A stretch of DNA of 64,000 bases, from contig NC_089858.1 of the NCBI RefSeq assembly GCF_036373705.1, positions 13,088,001 to 13,152,000 on the forward strand, written 5' to 3'. Under the pieces are notes generated by a model. The model did no database searches. It was not told where the DNA came from and saw only the letters and a program-made list of their open reading frames with translations. The position numbers were made by a program, and so were the translations under genes. Of the stretch, positions 1 through 11,690 are shown in pieces. The stretch comes from Amia ocellicauda (Eukaryota > Chordata > Actinopteri > Amiiformes > Amiidae). Numbering within the stretch: the first letter of the stretch is position 1; each line of letters begins with the position of its first letter.

Positions 1-782
1 GGAGATGGGACACACACAAAGGGCAAGAATTCCCAGCCTGTGGTCTGATGCTGGCCTTTTGGAGGAGAGAGGGAGGGAGGGAAGGAGGCAAAGAAGGAAG
101 GGCGGAGGGGGGGGGGCTCCCAGCAGGAATGCAGTGCTAATGGTCGGCAGATTGATGTGCTAATTCCCCCCCAGGCCCCCACAATGCACTGCACAGCGAC
201 AAACCAGTGAGTTATTTCTGAGCTTCACAGCAGGAAGAGGCTCTGAGAGTACTCACCATTTCACAGTGTGCGGGGCTCGCAAACTGGGACACAATGAGAC
301 ACATAAACACAGGACAACACAGATACACAATACACGCACACTCAGAGACAGACACGGATACACACCACACACACTTACACAGAGACTGACACAGATAATC
401 AGCACACACACATGCACACCACACATGGAGACAGATACACACACAGATATAGAGACGAACCCAGATACACACACAAAAATTGGAAAGAAACAGAAAAATA
501 GCATGCAAGTGATGCACACATACGCCCATAGAGAGGGAAGGAAGGAAAGAAGAAAGGAATTCCTTACAGACTGGGCCACGTTTTACCATTTTATTAACAG
601 GTTCTCATCGGTGAACCTTTTAGTTTTATTAGTTTGATTTAATATTATTTTTTTCTTTTCCAGTCATAGAATGTTTCGGCTGATTATCAGATTCGGACTT
701 ATTGGCTTTTAGCTCAATACAGTTATAAAATGTATATGTAAGTGTGAATGAGTTTTAGCTTTTTACCTGTTATTTGAAAACA
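1..782. other. Non-coding, probably exd3 intron
   Basis: No exon or RNA gene seen. There is a G-rich purine run near 60-115 and a degenerate CA-rich stretch at about 297-480 that opens spurious reading frames on both strands. It lies upstream of the first visible exd3 exon, so it is most simply intron of that gene. Confidence 0.5.
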
Positions 783-784
783 TA

Positions 785-2296
785 CAGTACTGTACAAAAG
801 GTTTAGGCAAGTGTGAAATGTATTAATTAACTAAATGCGAAGTGAATGAATAGAAGAAAAATCTGCATCAAATCCATATTTGGTGTGACCACCCTTTGCC
901 TTCAAAACAGCATCAATTCTTCTAGGTCCACTTGCACACAGTTTATGAAGGAACTCAGCAGGTCGGTCGGCCCAAACATCTTGGAGAACCAACCACAGTT
1001 CTTCTGTGAATTTAGGCAGCCTCAGTTGCTTCTCTCTCTTCATGTAATCCCAGACTCGATGATGTTGAGATCAGGGCTCTGTGGGGGCCATACCATCACT
1101 TCCAGGACTCCTTGTTCTTTTTTACATTGAAGATAGTTCTTAATGACTGTTGCTGTATGTTTGGGGTCGTTGTCATGCTGCAGAATAAATTTGGGGCCAA
1201 TCAGATGCCTTCCTGATGGTATTGCATGATGGATAAGTGTCTGCCTGTACTTCTCAGCATTGAGGAGACCATTCATTCTGATCAAATCCCCAACTCCATT
1301 TGCAGAAATGCAGCCTCAAACTTGCAGGGAACCTCCACCATGCTTCACTGTTGTCTGCAGACACTCATTCATGTACCACTCTCCAGCCCTTCGGCAAACA
1401 AACTGCCTTCTGCTACAGCCAAATATTTCAAACTTTGACTAGTAAGTCAAGAAAACCTGCTGCCATTTTTCTGCACCCCAGTTCCTGTGTTTTCGTGCAT
1501 AGTTGAGTTGCTTGGCCTTTTTGCCATGTCGGAGGTATGGCTTTTTGGCCGCAAGTCTTCTGTGAAGGCCACTTCTGACTTCTCTGAACAGGTGTACCAG
1601 GGTCCCACTGTTTTCTGCCAATTCTGAGCTGATGGCACTGCTGGAAGTCTTCCGATTGTGAAGGGAAGTAAGCATGATGCGTCTTTCATCTGCTGCAGTA
1701 AGTTTCCTTGGCCGACCACTGCATCTGCGGTCCTCAATGTTGCCCGTTTCTTTGTGCTTCTTCAAAAGAGCTTGGAAAGCACATCTGGAAACCCCTGTCT
1801 GCCTTGAAATTTCTGCCTGGGAGAGACCTTGCTGATGTAGTATAACTACCTTGTGTCTTGTTGCTGTGCTCAGTCTTGCCATGGTGTTTGACTTTTGACA
1901 GTAAACTGTCTTCAGCAACCTCACCTTGTTATCTGAGTTTGGCTGTTCCTCACCCAGTTTTATTCCTTTCTTTCTGTTTCAGTTAATGATTGTTTTTCAA
2001 CCTACATATTGAATTGATGAACATTGGCACCTGTTTGGTATAATTGTTTAATCATACACCTGAATATATGCCTACAAAATCCCTGACTTTGTTCAAGTGT
2101 ACCTAGAAGAATTGATGCTGTTTTGAAGGCAAAGGGTGGTCACACCAAATATTGATTTGATGTAGATTTTTCTTCTGTTCACTCACTTTGCATATAGTTA
2201 ATTGATAAATATAATCTATTAGCATGTCTATTTTTGAAAGCATTCCTACTTTACAGCATTTTTCACACCTGCCTAAAACTTTTACATAGTACTGTG
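785..2296 (-). mobile_element. Tc1/mariner-type DNA transposon, defective
   Basis: A 1.5-kb element flanked by TA on both sides (783-784 and 2297-2298), the Tc1/mariner target duplication. The outer ends are inverted: left starts CAGTACTGTACAAAAGG, the right end reversed starts CACAGTACTATGTAAAAG. The inverted repeats are long: about 150 bp on the left (785-935) pair with about 190 bp on the right (2108-2296), and the right arm carries about 45 extra bases. Between them lies a decayed transposase on the minus strand. Cut-and-paste elements of this class are abundant in fish. With stops in its gene this copy cannot move itself, though its ends could still be recognised. Confidence 0.92.
840..1882 (-). 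pseudogene. Tc1-like transposase pseudogene
   Basis: Reading the minus strand from an ATG at 1882, the N-terminal part shows the paired-like helix-turn-helix region with the motif SQAEISRQTGVSR and a GRPRK hook. The downstream catalytic half is recognisable from LQHDNDPKHTA and PPQSPDLNIIE, the second Asp and the Glu of a DD34E triad. The frame is broken: a stop lies near 1440 just before the first catalytic Asp region, another lies near 1318 where a Trp codon is expected (TGG to TGA), and the C-terminal part is in a different frame. It is a dead copy of normal family length (about 340 codons). Confidence 0.88.
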
Positions 2297-2298
2297 TA

Positions 2299-2939
2299 TT
2301 TAATTATGATGATGATTATTATTATTAAAATCTTTGGAATAAGCTCTGTCCACACAAGGAATTCAGACAATAAATTCTCCCCTCCTGACTGGTTCCAAAG
2401 TCAAGGGCAAGTGAGATTTGTTCTGCTAAATGAGTGCCTGGGACATTCGCTCTTGTGTGTCTGTGTGTGTTTTGGGGTGGGTGGGGGTGGGAAACAGGGA
2501 GCAGAGAGAGAGCCTAGTGCTTACAATTGTTTAAAACAACAGTTAGTGTAGTGAGACACCTGTACTGAGAGAGGGAGCACAGTGCAAACAATGGCGGTAT
2601 TGTTAATGGGGCTGGTGGGACAGTGTCAGGGGGGCGCTGTTAGGGGTCAGCTTGATTTCGGCACCCAGGTCAGCCCAGGGCCACACTGTTTGACCTCTGA
2701 CCCCTAGGTCCAGTGACAGCTGTTGAGTGGGAGCTTGTGAACAGAGAGGGTTAACCCAGGCCTGCCTCTCTCAGACACAGACATGCACACAGTGATTCAC
2801 TTCACTCATACACAGATCTTCAGACATATGCAGACATACACATGCAGACACATGTATGCACGCAGATGGACGCACATACCCAGACCGCACATGCACATTC
2901 AAATGCACAGACATGCAGACAGATGCACAGATACACGGT

Positions 2940-2998
<59 letters not shown>

Positions 2999-5900
2999 CA
3001 CAGACAGACAGACAAAACACAGCAGCCAGGAGGCAAGAGAGCAGTGAGATACACACAGGTCATACTATCCTGCCATTACACAACACAGGCTCTGTCCCAG
3101 GCTGCAGATCAGCAACAATGACAACAACGCAAAGAATCCTCCCAACTGCTGGGTGTGAGGGGGATTGTGAGTGAGGGTGTGTGTGTGTGCGTGAGAGGGA
3201 GAAAGAGACTGAGAGTTGCAACAATTCATATCTTAATGCATGTTATGTACATATCTTTTAATATCTGTAAGACTATTTGTTTTTGTATAATTATTCTATT
3301 TACCCTTTTCTCTGTTGCCTGGCTCCTGAGCACTGGACTGTTGAAGCTGGTGAAACATAGTCATCCCAATAAGCTTTTTTAAAATTGAATTGAAAATTGA
3401 GAGAAATGTGTATGTGTATGTATACGGTGTTCTGAGTATACGCTGCTCCCGGATGTAGGCTTTGCTTCAAGTACGAAGGGTTTCGCAGCTGCTTCCAGCT
3501 GCCCCCGTACATCTGCATGTGCGGTGTGTAGGTGCAGATACACATGCACACAAACCTGGTGCAGACTTTGCACTCTCGCCTGTGGGAGCCAGGCTGTGCT
3601 GTGGGAGTGCTGCAGGCCGAGGTGGGGGGGGCAGGCAAACAGGGCTGGGAGCTCTCAAGTAAGGTGTGCCTCCGTGAGAACATTCAGCCTGCTCTGGTTT
3701 GGCCCGGCGCCACCTCCGCTCTCTGTGTGAGCCGAGGTCGAGGCTGATGAAAGCCTGATAGGAAATGACTGGAGGCAAAGGGCCAGCGAGTCCCCCAACT
3801 GCAGGTTCAGTGCAGCAGTGTGTGCCGAATGGGGGGTCAGCAGTCATGGCCACCCTGCCCTGTATGTAGTGAGTTTCGGTCGTTCTTTTGTTCCATTCCA
3901 CTTTCAACTACATTTTTATGATGATGATGATGATAATTATTTTTATGATCTTTCTTTATTTCAACCTGTGGATCAGATTGGATGCCGGTTCACTTGCTGG
4001 TGTCAATAAGTGCTTAATTTGAGAGTGGATGAAGTACCACACAGGCCACACGTAGCATGTCTCACTAGAGCTGTGTCAGATTCCTCCCTTTCTCTCTCTC
4101 TCTCTCGCTCTCGTTCTCGTCCACCCGAAACACATAGTGTGACGGTACATGACACCGCTCAATCTAACTGCCTGCTCTCACCACACTATTAGTATTAAAT
4201 GTTTTTTCCACCTTCTTTTTCGTTTTATTTTTGTTCTTTTCTCTGTTTGCCTGCAACGAATTTGTGTTGTGAGTTGGTGCCTTTATTTAAGTCACTGACA
4301 TGGAGAGGAAACGGGGAGAGAGACGGGGAGGAAACTGAGGTACAGAGAGAGAGAGGGAGGAAACTCAAGCAGAGAGAGACAGGAAAATGAGGTAGAGGAA
4401 GGGGGGGGGCAATGCAGAGGTATAGTGGAACAAGTAGAGAGGTTTTTCTCTATTCATTTGAACTTTAAATACACTTGAAAAGTGCAGTGCAGTTCCTCCC
4501 ACTGTAAGTCCACAGTGCTGTTTGTTGGCGCTTACCTATTTATTGCCGTTCCCCATGGCTCAGAAGTGTTGCAGAACGCTCAATGCTCTCTATTGACCCT
4601 TGTCCCCTGATAAGACTCCTATCCGGACGCTTCCAAGAGCTGCTCCTGATTGGGGGCGACAATGGCCCCTCCAGTTACGTCTGGTTAATGTGTAGGTGTT
4701 CTGAAGTATGAACCTGGCTTTGAGAAGGCACTGGGGGCACTATGGTTTTATGTTTTTAACAGTGATCCAGTATTCATGTGTTGCGAGATTGGTACATGTG
4801 ACTGCGATAATGATTGACAGCACCTCTGTTTGAGAAAATAGTTTGTTGTTGAGCAAACTGAATGTTTGTTCCAATTGGACACCTGTGTCAAACACACTCC
4901 ATATGTACAGGACTAGATTTTTAATTCCCCCTGGAATATTTATTAATTTGTTCAGAAGTAAAAATACAGGCATTTTGTGCTTGTTAATATTTTACCTTTC
5001 CAAAAGACCCAGGAAGCAAATACAACAATATAAAGAGAGAGATTTCCCCATCGGTCTGTAAAAACACTGCGGGGGCCTGGGGGCGGTGAAGGAGGAGAGG
5101 TGAGGTCAAGAACAGCCACTTAAAGAAGCGATGGCTTGTGAGGAGGCAGATTATAAATACAGAGCTGAAAGTCCCAGTACTGTAGAGGTGGGTGTGGGTG
5201 TGAGTGAGAGAGAGTGTGTGCGCCCGTGTGTGTGTGTGTGTGAGAGAAAGTGTGTGTCCATAGATATTGTGTAGGTGTGTGGTGGTGGGGGTGGTAGACA
5301 GCAGATGCAGTTATACAGGTTATGTCTATATAGGGGGGGGTAGTGGTACTATTTTTTTTTTTTCATTAAGTCATCATCTGAAGAAAAGGAGAGGGGGGGA
5401 GGAAGAAAGGCAGTGTTCTGTCCTGCTCTGGCTCTGGTTCCCACGCTGCCCCCCCCACCCCACAAATGCACTCACACCTGACATAGTCTCCATTTGAATC
5501 AAATTCCTCACGCCTCATTGGCCATCTGCCTGCCCATGTGACCAGTCAGTTTTTCTTAAGCCCCACCTCCTATGAGGTACTGAGGATTTTCCCATGGGAG
5601 AGGCAGGGCCTAAAAACACTCTCTGTCCCTTTACCCCCCTCCTTCCTTCCCTCTGTAACTCACTCTCTCTCTCTTCTCGTGCATTCTCTCTACACCGCTC
5701 TCCTCTCCCTCTTGCTTATACTCTCTACTTCTGTACATCTGTACCTCTACCCATTTCCGCTCTCTCCCCCCTCTCTCTTCTCTCCTTCTTTAACCACAGA
5801 CGAAGACAGAATATACATCAAATATTTAAAATGTAATAAATTACTAAAGAGATGTGCATTTCTTTTACACGTGTGAGAGGCTGGGAGATGGCAGGAATGC

Positions 5901-6399
5901 CTGATTAAGGATAGGAAATGTGAGAGGATGCTTGATTCTTGACATCTGTGTGAGTTTGTGAGTGTATGCATATGTGTGTGCTGATACTGTGTCTTTCTGA
6001 TTGTGAAAGTGTGAGTTTGTGTGTCTGAGATTGGCATGCCTGTGTGTGTGATATTGTGAGTATGCATGTGAGTTAGTGTGTGTGCATGTGAGTTAACATG
6101 TTTGATTCTGTGCATCTGTGATTGTGTGTGTGTGAGTGCATGCCTGTGAGAGAGTGTGTGTGTGAGTGTGAGAGAGTGTGTGAGACTGTGTGTGTGTACA
6201 TACATCAGCATGTGAAATATGCACAAATGAAGACCTGAGCATTCCGTTCCCAGCAGACACATTTGACTCGTTTTGAAAAATGTTGCTTTTCTTGCAGCGC
6301 TGGAAAGTGAGGAAAAAGCAGTGCATTTTTTCACTGTTTCTTCAAAAAAAGGTTTTTTTTTTCCTCCCCCCTCTTCTAAACCCCTATTTCTATTTGTGG
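2299..6399. other. Non-coding intronic stretch rich in simple repeats
   Basis: No exon recognised on either strand. Contents seen: mixed CA and CACG repeats at 2780-3012, a GT/CT-rich stretch at 3175-3215, a CT tract near 4084-4110, GA-rich tracts at 4300-4390, a GT array at 5190-5260, C/T-rich sequence at 5620-5790 and a long degenerate GT array at 5945-6205. Many apparent open frames come from these repeats. Probably part of the large exd3 intron. Confidence 0.5.
2938..3012. repeat. (CACG)n, (CA)n and (GACA)n compound microsatellite
   Basis: About eleven uninterrupted CACG units (2941-2984) pass into CA dinucleotides and then three GACA units. Alternating purine-pyrimidine of this kind can adopt Z-DNA. 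It is likely length-polymorphic. Confidence 0.9.
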
Positions 6400-6730
6400 A
6401 ACCCATGAAATTGGGTTGTTAAACTGGTTAACCCATAAAATGCCATGTGCCCAGCTGTCTGAGCCATGCTTTCTCAGCACTGCTCTTGGACGGGCTGCGT
6501 GCTACAGAGTGGCAGGGTTTAATGTAGGTACCTTTAAACGGCCAGTGGCCCAAGACCTGGGCAAAGGGTTAATCTCTTTCAGTTAAGCAAATAATTAGTC
6601 CAATTATGCAGTTAAGAGCTCGGATGGAACGAAAGCCAGATGTCATGCCACGCCGAGCCCACACGATTACTTCATTGAACCAATTATTGGTGGTAATTAG
6701 TCAGAATGAATGTCATCTTTCAGTCCTCCG
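6400..6730. promoter_or_regulatory. Candidate conserved non-coding element
   Basis: A complex, non-repetitive block between simple repeats. It contains two homeodomain-type TAATTAG motifs, one inside AATAATTAGTCCAATTATG near 6589-6607 and one inside GGTGGTAATTAGTC near 6689-6702, plus CCAATTATTGG. Clustered homeodomain sites in unique intronic sequence near a developmental gene such as nrarp are typical of vertebrate enhancers. Conservation cannot be tested here, so function is inference only. Confidence 0.3.
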
Positions 6731-7196
6731 GGGTTGCACTGTGGCTGGGCAAGGGGCTGTGTGGGGCTTTGAGTAGTTCTTGTTTATTTCAGTTTGAAGA
6801 CTGACGCCAGTAACCAACTGCTTTAGGCGCTGCCAGAGAAGCTTTGTTTTCGCGCTTGTTCTGTTGCGGTCTGTGATTCATGAGGCCCCAAGACTTACAA
6901 CTTACCAACTGGTCTCTAGTCTTAGACCCTGAGAGAGAGAGACAGGGATAGAAATAGGGATAGAGACAGAAGTTTAGAGACAGACAGAGAGAGGTGAAGG
7001 GTGAAAAAGAGAGAGGTCACAGGTGAGAGAAAGACAGTGAAAGAGCGTGAGATAGACAGCATCTTCCCTCAAATAACTCATATTTCACTGTGCCCGTTTT
7101 GAGTTTAAAACACAGGATTGCTGAAAAGAATGCAGCACGTCAACTCACTCTCACACACACACACACACTCACAATCTCTGTTCTGTATCCTTGCAG
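6731..7196. other. exd3 intron end with purine-rich tract
   Basis: No gene seen. A GA-rich tract at 6928-7050 precedes a CA repeat (7151-7172) and the acceptor TATCCTTGCAG that opens the exon at 7197. Confidence 0.6.
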
Positions 7197-7263
7197 GCAT
7201 GCAATGGGGACCAGTACATGAAGCTGCCTAGGAAGGACATGGAGCATCTGATGAGAGAGAGAG
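7197..7263 (+). CDS. exd3: exd3 penultimate coding exon
   Basis: 67 bp, 22 codons plus one base. It carries the second Cys of the first zinc-knuckle pair and a basic/Met-rich helix. Acceptor TATCCTTGCAG, donor GAG/GTGAGT. Confidence 0.85.
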
Positions 7264-8294
7264 GTGAGTATGTACACAGCTACACATACACAAACAGACA
7301 CACACAATATCGCCTTCCCACACCACACACCCCTCCCCACTACACACACAATCACCTCCCCACATTATACATACACACACAACTACACACACACAAAATC
7401 ACCTCCCCACACCTCATGTACACACACACACACGCACAATTGCACTCCACCTGACAGACACACACACACTTTGCAGGGGGTGACAGATTAATGAAATAAT
7501 GAACAAATGGATCAATGAATGAAGGCACACAGGAGTAGCTGCCCCATCCCAGTGCAGCGCAGGGTGGTGTTTGGAGGTGTGCTGTGGGATCAGGAGTGGC
7601 AGTGGGGGAGTATTTCACAAGCACGCATGGAACGACACAAACTGGCTGGATTGGTTAGTTCGGCTGGATGATTCAGTGGTACAGGTGTTGGTTGGAACAG
7701 TGAAGAATGGGGGTGGGGGAGGCACTAAGGATTCAGACCCTTAACATCTGTTAATTTCAGTCTCGACGCTCCACTTGACAAATATCCCATAGTTCCCGGC
7801 TTGAGTTCAAAGTTTAATCCTGGCTGCTTTGCCTGCTACAACTCTGGACCCTGTGGCCCCCTCTAAAGAGCCACACCCACTAATGCTCTCCTGTGTTTAA
7901 ACTGCCTCCCCTTCATCTTCTCCTCTTCCTCTCTCTCTCTGATCACGCTTACTGTAAAATGTATTTTTTGCTACATATTCAACATTGTGAAAAAACTATA
8001 AACTGTAGCAGTGTCTCTCTGTGTCTCTCAGTTGAACACCAGGCACAGAGATGTTAAAGAAGATGGTTAACACTGCTGTACACATCCCAACAGCAACAGG
8101 TCTGTGGTCCCCATACATAGACACGGTGAAACTGGAAATTAGTAACTGGAGCCACTGTATTTTTTGGGGGGGATTATTTTTTCCTTAGGCTTTATTCTTG
8201 CAGTCAAGATTAAATAGTCACAACATGCTGTTTTAAGGAAAGGACAGGAAGGAAAGAAAGAAAGTCATTAAGACTTAAAGACCAGAAAAGGCAA

Positions 8295-8338
<44 letters not shown>

Positions 8339-9814
8339 ATATGTATATGTGTATATGTGTGTGTGTGTGTATATGTATATATATATATATATATATATAA
8401 ATAAAATCTTAATCCTGGAACGAAAGGGTTAATCCGAGGTCTCTAGTTAAGGTTCTGTCACCTGTTTCTCAAATACTTTCTCACAGGCCTGACCCTGAGA
8501 GAGAGAGAAAGAAAGAGTCTGGGCTATATCTTGACTCGGGTCGCCCCTCCACCCCACATCAACCCCGTGAGAAAGTCTGGCTGCCCCACTGCAGCCTGGG
8601 AGAGAGAAACCCAATCTGGCTAGTGCAGCAGAAGCCACAATGCCACATGAAACAGAAGGGGAAACGAGATAGAAAAAGGTCCCTGTGTTTACTGTTACAA
8701 TCCCAGCTTCTAACACACACCCATTACCGAGGGGATATACCCTGGACACGGACCACTGACTGGCCTGCCCTGACCTTTCACCTCTCAGAACACTGGAGAG
8801 CTCTAGAATGGGGCGCTGCGGAATGCTGCCGTCTGTTTCCCAGAGGATGCAGGTCAGACTGAGCGGTGCGGCCTGCTCCAGGGGGGCCAGAGGGCCTGCA
8901 CTGCTGTCATACTCATCGCTCCCTGGGCAGCACCTATTGCACCGATAGAGCTCTTCCTGCATGCTCCATACCAGCGCAGCAGTGAAAAGCACCACACCAC
9001 TGATTTAATTTGTCATCATTCGTCCTCTGTTAACCCTGGTAAATGCACCACAGGATTTTTGTAAAATACAGAATACTGCTTTAAAACTTCAGTACAACCT
9101 GGTCAAAATGTGATTAAAGTGCAAACGTCCTGTGGTAAATTTCCCAGGGTAATCTTGCATAAGGCATTAGCCCACCAGCACAAAAACTAACGACATCATC
9201 AACTGCCACCATGGTTTGGAGAGAGGGCAACAGCTTCCACAAGTGTACAGTTCTGGGCTCCACACTTCAAGAAAGATATCGCTGCTCTAGAGGCAGTTCA
9301 GAGGAGAGCAACCAGACTTATTCCAGGTCTGAAGGGAAAGTCCTACTGAGAGAAGTCCTGGAACAGAGGAGACTACGTGGGGACTTGATCCAAGTCTTCA
9401 ACATAATGAAAGGCATCAACCACATCAAACCAGAGGAGCTTTTCCAGATCAGCAGAGACACACGGACCCGGGGACACAAATGGAAATTGGGCTTCAGGTT
9501 GAACCTGAAAATTTGGAAACATTTAAAATCAGACTGGATAGGATCCTTGGATCACTTAGTTATTAATGGACACCAAACGAGCACAATGGGTCGAATGGCC
9601 TCCTCTCATTTGTAAACTTAATTATGTTTTTATGTTCTTAAGTGCTCTGACACACGCACACACATGATATCTGTGTCTGCATAGATCCCCAGCATAATTG
9701 GTGAGACGAAAGAGTAGTGAAAAAGTCAGAGGGAACAATGACACTGATCTCAGCCTGTTATCTCTGTCTTTCTCTCTCTCTGTTGGGTAAGTGTGGCAGC
9801 CTTTAAGACAGCAG

Positions 9815-9850
<36 letters not shown>

Positions 9851-11690
9851 CCTATCTCTTGCTCCCTCTCTGTCTTTCTCTCTCACACACTGCATTCCTC
9901 CAAATCACATGACTGTGGGAATCCCAGAGTCCTGTCAGTCTTTCTGTGGCCATCACTCTCTCTCCCACACAGATAAGCAGTCCTGTGTTTGTCCAGGGAT
10001 CAGCAGTGTGTATGGTATGTGTGTGTGTGTGTGCCTGTATGCGTGTGTATTGGTAGTCTCTATCTGAATATGAGTATGTGAGTACATACATGTGCGTGCG
10101 CATTTCTCACAAATAAAACATTAATTCACATGGTTGTGGTAGAAGCAGAGTAATGTTCAGACAAGTGCAGTGAGGTAAAGCACAGAGACTGTCATTGAGG
10201 AACAAGGGATGCATAGTATATGCATGAGACTGCAAAATGGGCCTGCAAATGGACAGCAGTGAACTTTGTTGCAAGTGTGTGTGTGTCCTCTGAAGATAGA
10301 TATCATACTGAAAGTCAGTCCTCCAGACCTTCACATTACTAATTTCACAGAGCTCAGAGAGGAAGAGAGAGTTGGCTGAAATATTTGAAATCATGTTCTG
10401 TTTTTTGTTTCGTTTTTTCATTCCGCAAATTCATCTTAGTTGATCCTAAAAAAATTAAATAAACAACATGTTATGAAGAGGGGCTGTCAGCAAGGGTCTT
10501 TGCCAGCAAGACTTATGGCTTGTGTTAGACACCTTAAAAAATAAATAAAATCCTACCACAGGAATGTTGACAGACCATGAAAAGAATTCTCCAAAGAGAG
10601 AGAGGTGAGGGAGGGCAGGCAGGCAGGCAAAGAGAGGGTGAGTCAAGAATTATGAAAGAGATGGAGAGTGGAAGTAGAGAGAAAGAGGAGGAGGAGGCAC
10701 ATGCTGAGAAGGAGAGGAAGAGGAGAATAGGAAAAAGGTGTCGGGGAGTGAGGGTGGTAGAGAGAGGGACAGATTGTAACCTGAACGCTCCCCAGTTAAG
10801 TCTGAGAAGGAGTGAGGGTTTAACTACTGGAGTAGAGGTAGAGATTTGGTTTATTTTTTCTTTCTCTTCCTGTCTTTCTGTAGAAGAGCTGTAGCCTGGA
10901 GTAGGGTGCTCTCTGCATTTGTAGCTGACCTGTTTGTATCGCAGTGGGTATGAGATCAGGTGCTCTGCTGGGATTCTGTGACTTCGGAGAAGTGAGGGGC
11001 GGTTTTGAAGGTGTAGGAAAGGGTGCAGAGGGCCACAGGGGGCAGTGGAACATACAGGGTTTGACAGACGGAGCCAGAGAGAGAGGGATGGGGTATAGAT
11101 CGATAGTGCTGGAGGGCAGGGTAGTGTTGCAGGGTGCTTGAGAAAGGCAAGGCGGTCAGGCAGTGACTGGCCCAGCTCTTCCACCTCCTTCCCCCTCTCC
11201 CAATCTCTCTCCCTTCCTCTCTGCCTCTCTTTCTCCCTTCCCCCCCCTCCCTCCCTCCCTCCCTGGGGCCAGTCCACATTCCTGTCCTCACCTGGGTTAG
11301 GTGACAACGCGGTGCGCTTGGTGTGCGTTTCAGTGAGTGAGCATGTATGTCTGTCTTCTCTTTACAGGTCTGATACCCACTCAGCAGTGCAACTCGGAGA
11401 AGGGTGGAGAGAGGGAGGGTGTGGGAGTGGGAGAGAGAGAAGATGGCCACCAGCACATCCCTGGCTATGGCCCACAATGTCGCTGGGCACCAGTATCTGA
11501 CATGGACCCCCAGACCCTGGCCTTCCCCAGCGGCGCGTCTCTCCAGCTGCACACTATCCCTCCTGGCCTCCTGTGCAAGGTGGAGCTGTTCTACGTCTGC
11601 ACTGGCTGTGGAAAGGTGTTCTGGGAAGGCTCGCACTTCGAGCGGGTGGTGACGCAGTTTCGGGAAGTGCTGAAAGTTGAGGACCCATGA
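7197..11690 (+). CDS. exd3: EXD3 (exonuclease 3'-5' domain-containing protein 3), C-terminal two exons
   Basis: Two coding exons, 7197-7263 and 11368-11690, encode the last 129 residues. The first exon begins [15 protein letters not shown] in phase 0 after TTGCAG and ends with one base of a Gly codon at a GTGAGT donor. The last exon completes that codon after TTTACAG and stops at TGA 11688-11690. The core [16 protein letters not shown] is the hallmark of the Mut7-C domain, a PIN-like RNase fold with a zinc-knuckle end; the CTGC pair would join a CxxC pair whose second Cys is at codon 2 here. In the family an N-terminal DEDD 3'-5' exonuclease domain precedes this; it and all earlier exons lie outside the window. 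A low-complexity Glu/Gly-rich linker separates the two Cys pairs. Convergence of phase, motif and neighbour (nrarp lies beside EXD3 in mammals) makes the call firm. Biochemical function is poorly known beyond the relation to MUT-7. Confidence 0.87.
8298..8400. repeat. (AT)n/(GT)n compound microsatellite
   Basis: Sixteen or so AT units, then a GT/AT mixture, then AT again. It lies in the last exd3 intron and has no coding content. Confidence 0.95.
9034..9149. mobile_element. Short MITE, piggyBac-like
   Basis: A 116-bp element with about 27-bp inverted ends: the left starts CCCTGGTAAATGCACCACAG and the right end reversed starts CCCTGGGAAATTTACCACAG. It is preceded by TTAA (9030-9033) and followed by GTAA/TAAT, one change from TTAA, the target duplicated by piggyBac elements. 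No coding capacity. Confidence 0.6.
9243..9655 (+). mobile_element. CR1/L2-like LINE, 5'-truncated 3' end
   Basis: The sequence closely matches the 3' part of the longer copy at 58741-59515. Translated, it gives the end of a reverse transcriptase ORF, including [18 protein letters not shown], followed by a short 3' UTR ending in TTATGTTTTTATGTTCTTA. It has internal deletions relative to the other copy (for example about 30 bases after CTACTGAGAGA), so it is a dead fragment. 5' truncation is usual for target-primed insertion. Confidence 0.8.
9816..9848. repeat. (TC)n microsatellite
   Basis: Uninterrupted CT dinucleotides in the exd3 intron. Pyrimidine mirror repeat; the neighbouring 10575-10760 is the reverse, a GA-rich tract. 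Confidence 0.9.
11368..11690 (+). CDS. exd3: exd3 terminal coding exon
   Basis: 323 bp ending in TGA. It encodes a variable Gly/Glu linker, then the conserved half of Mut7-[17 protein letters not shown] and the [17 protein letters not shown] zinc-knuckle core, ending in VEDP. Acceptor CTTCTCTTTACAG. Confidence 0.88.
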
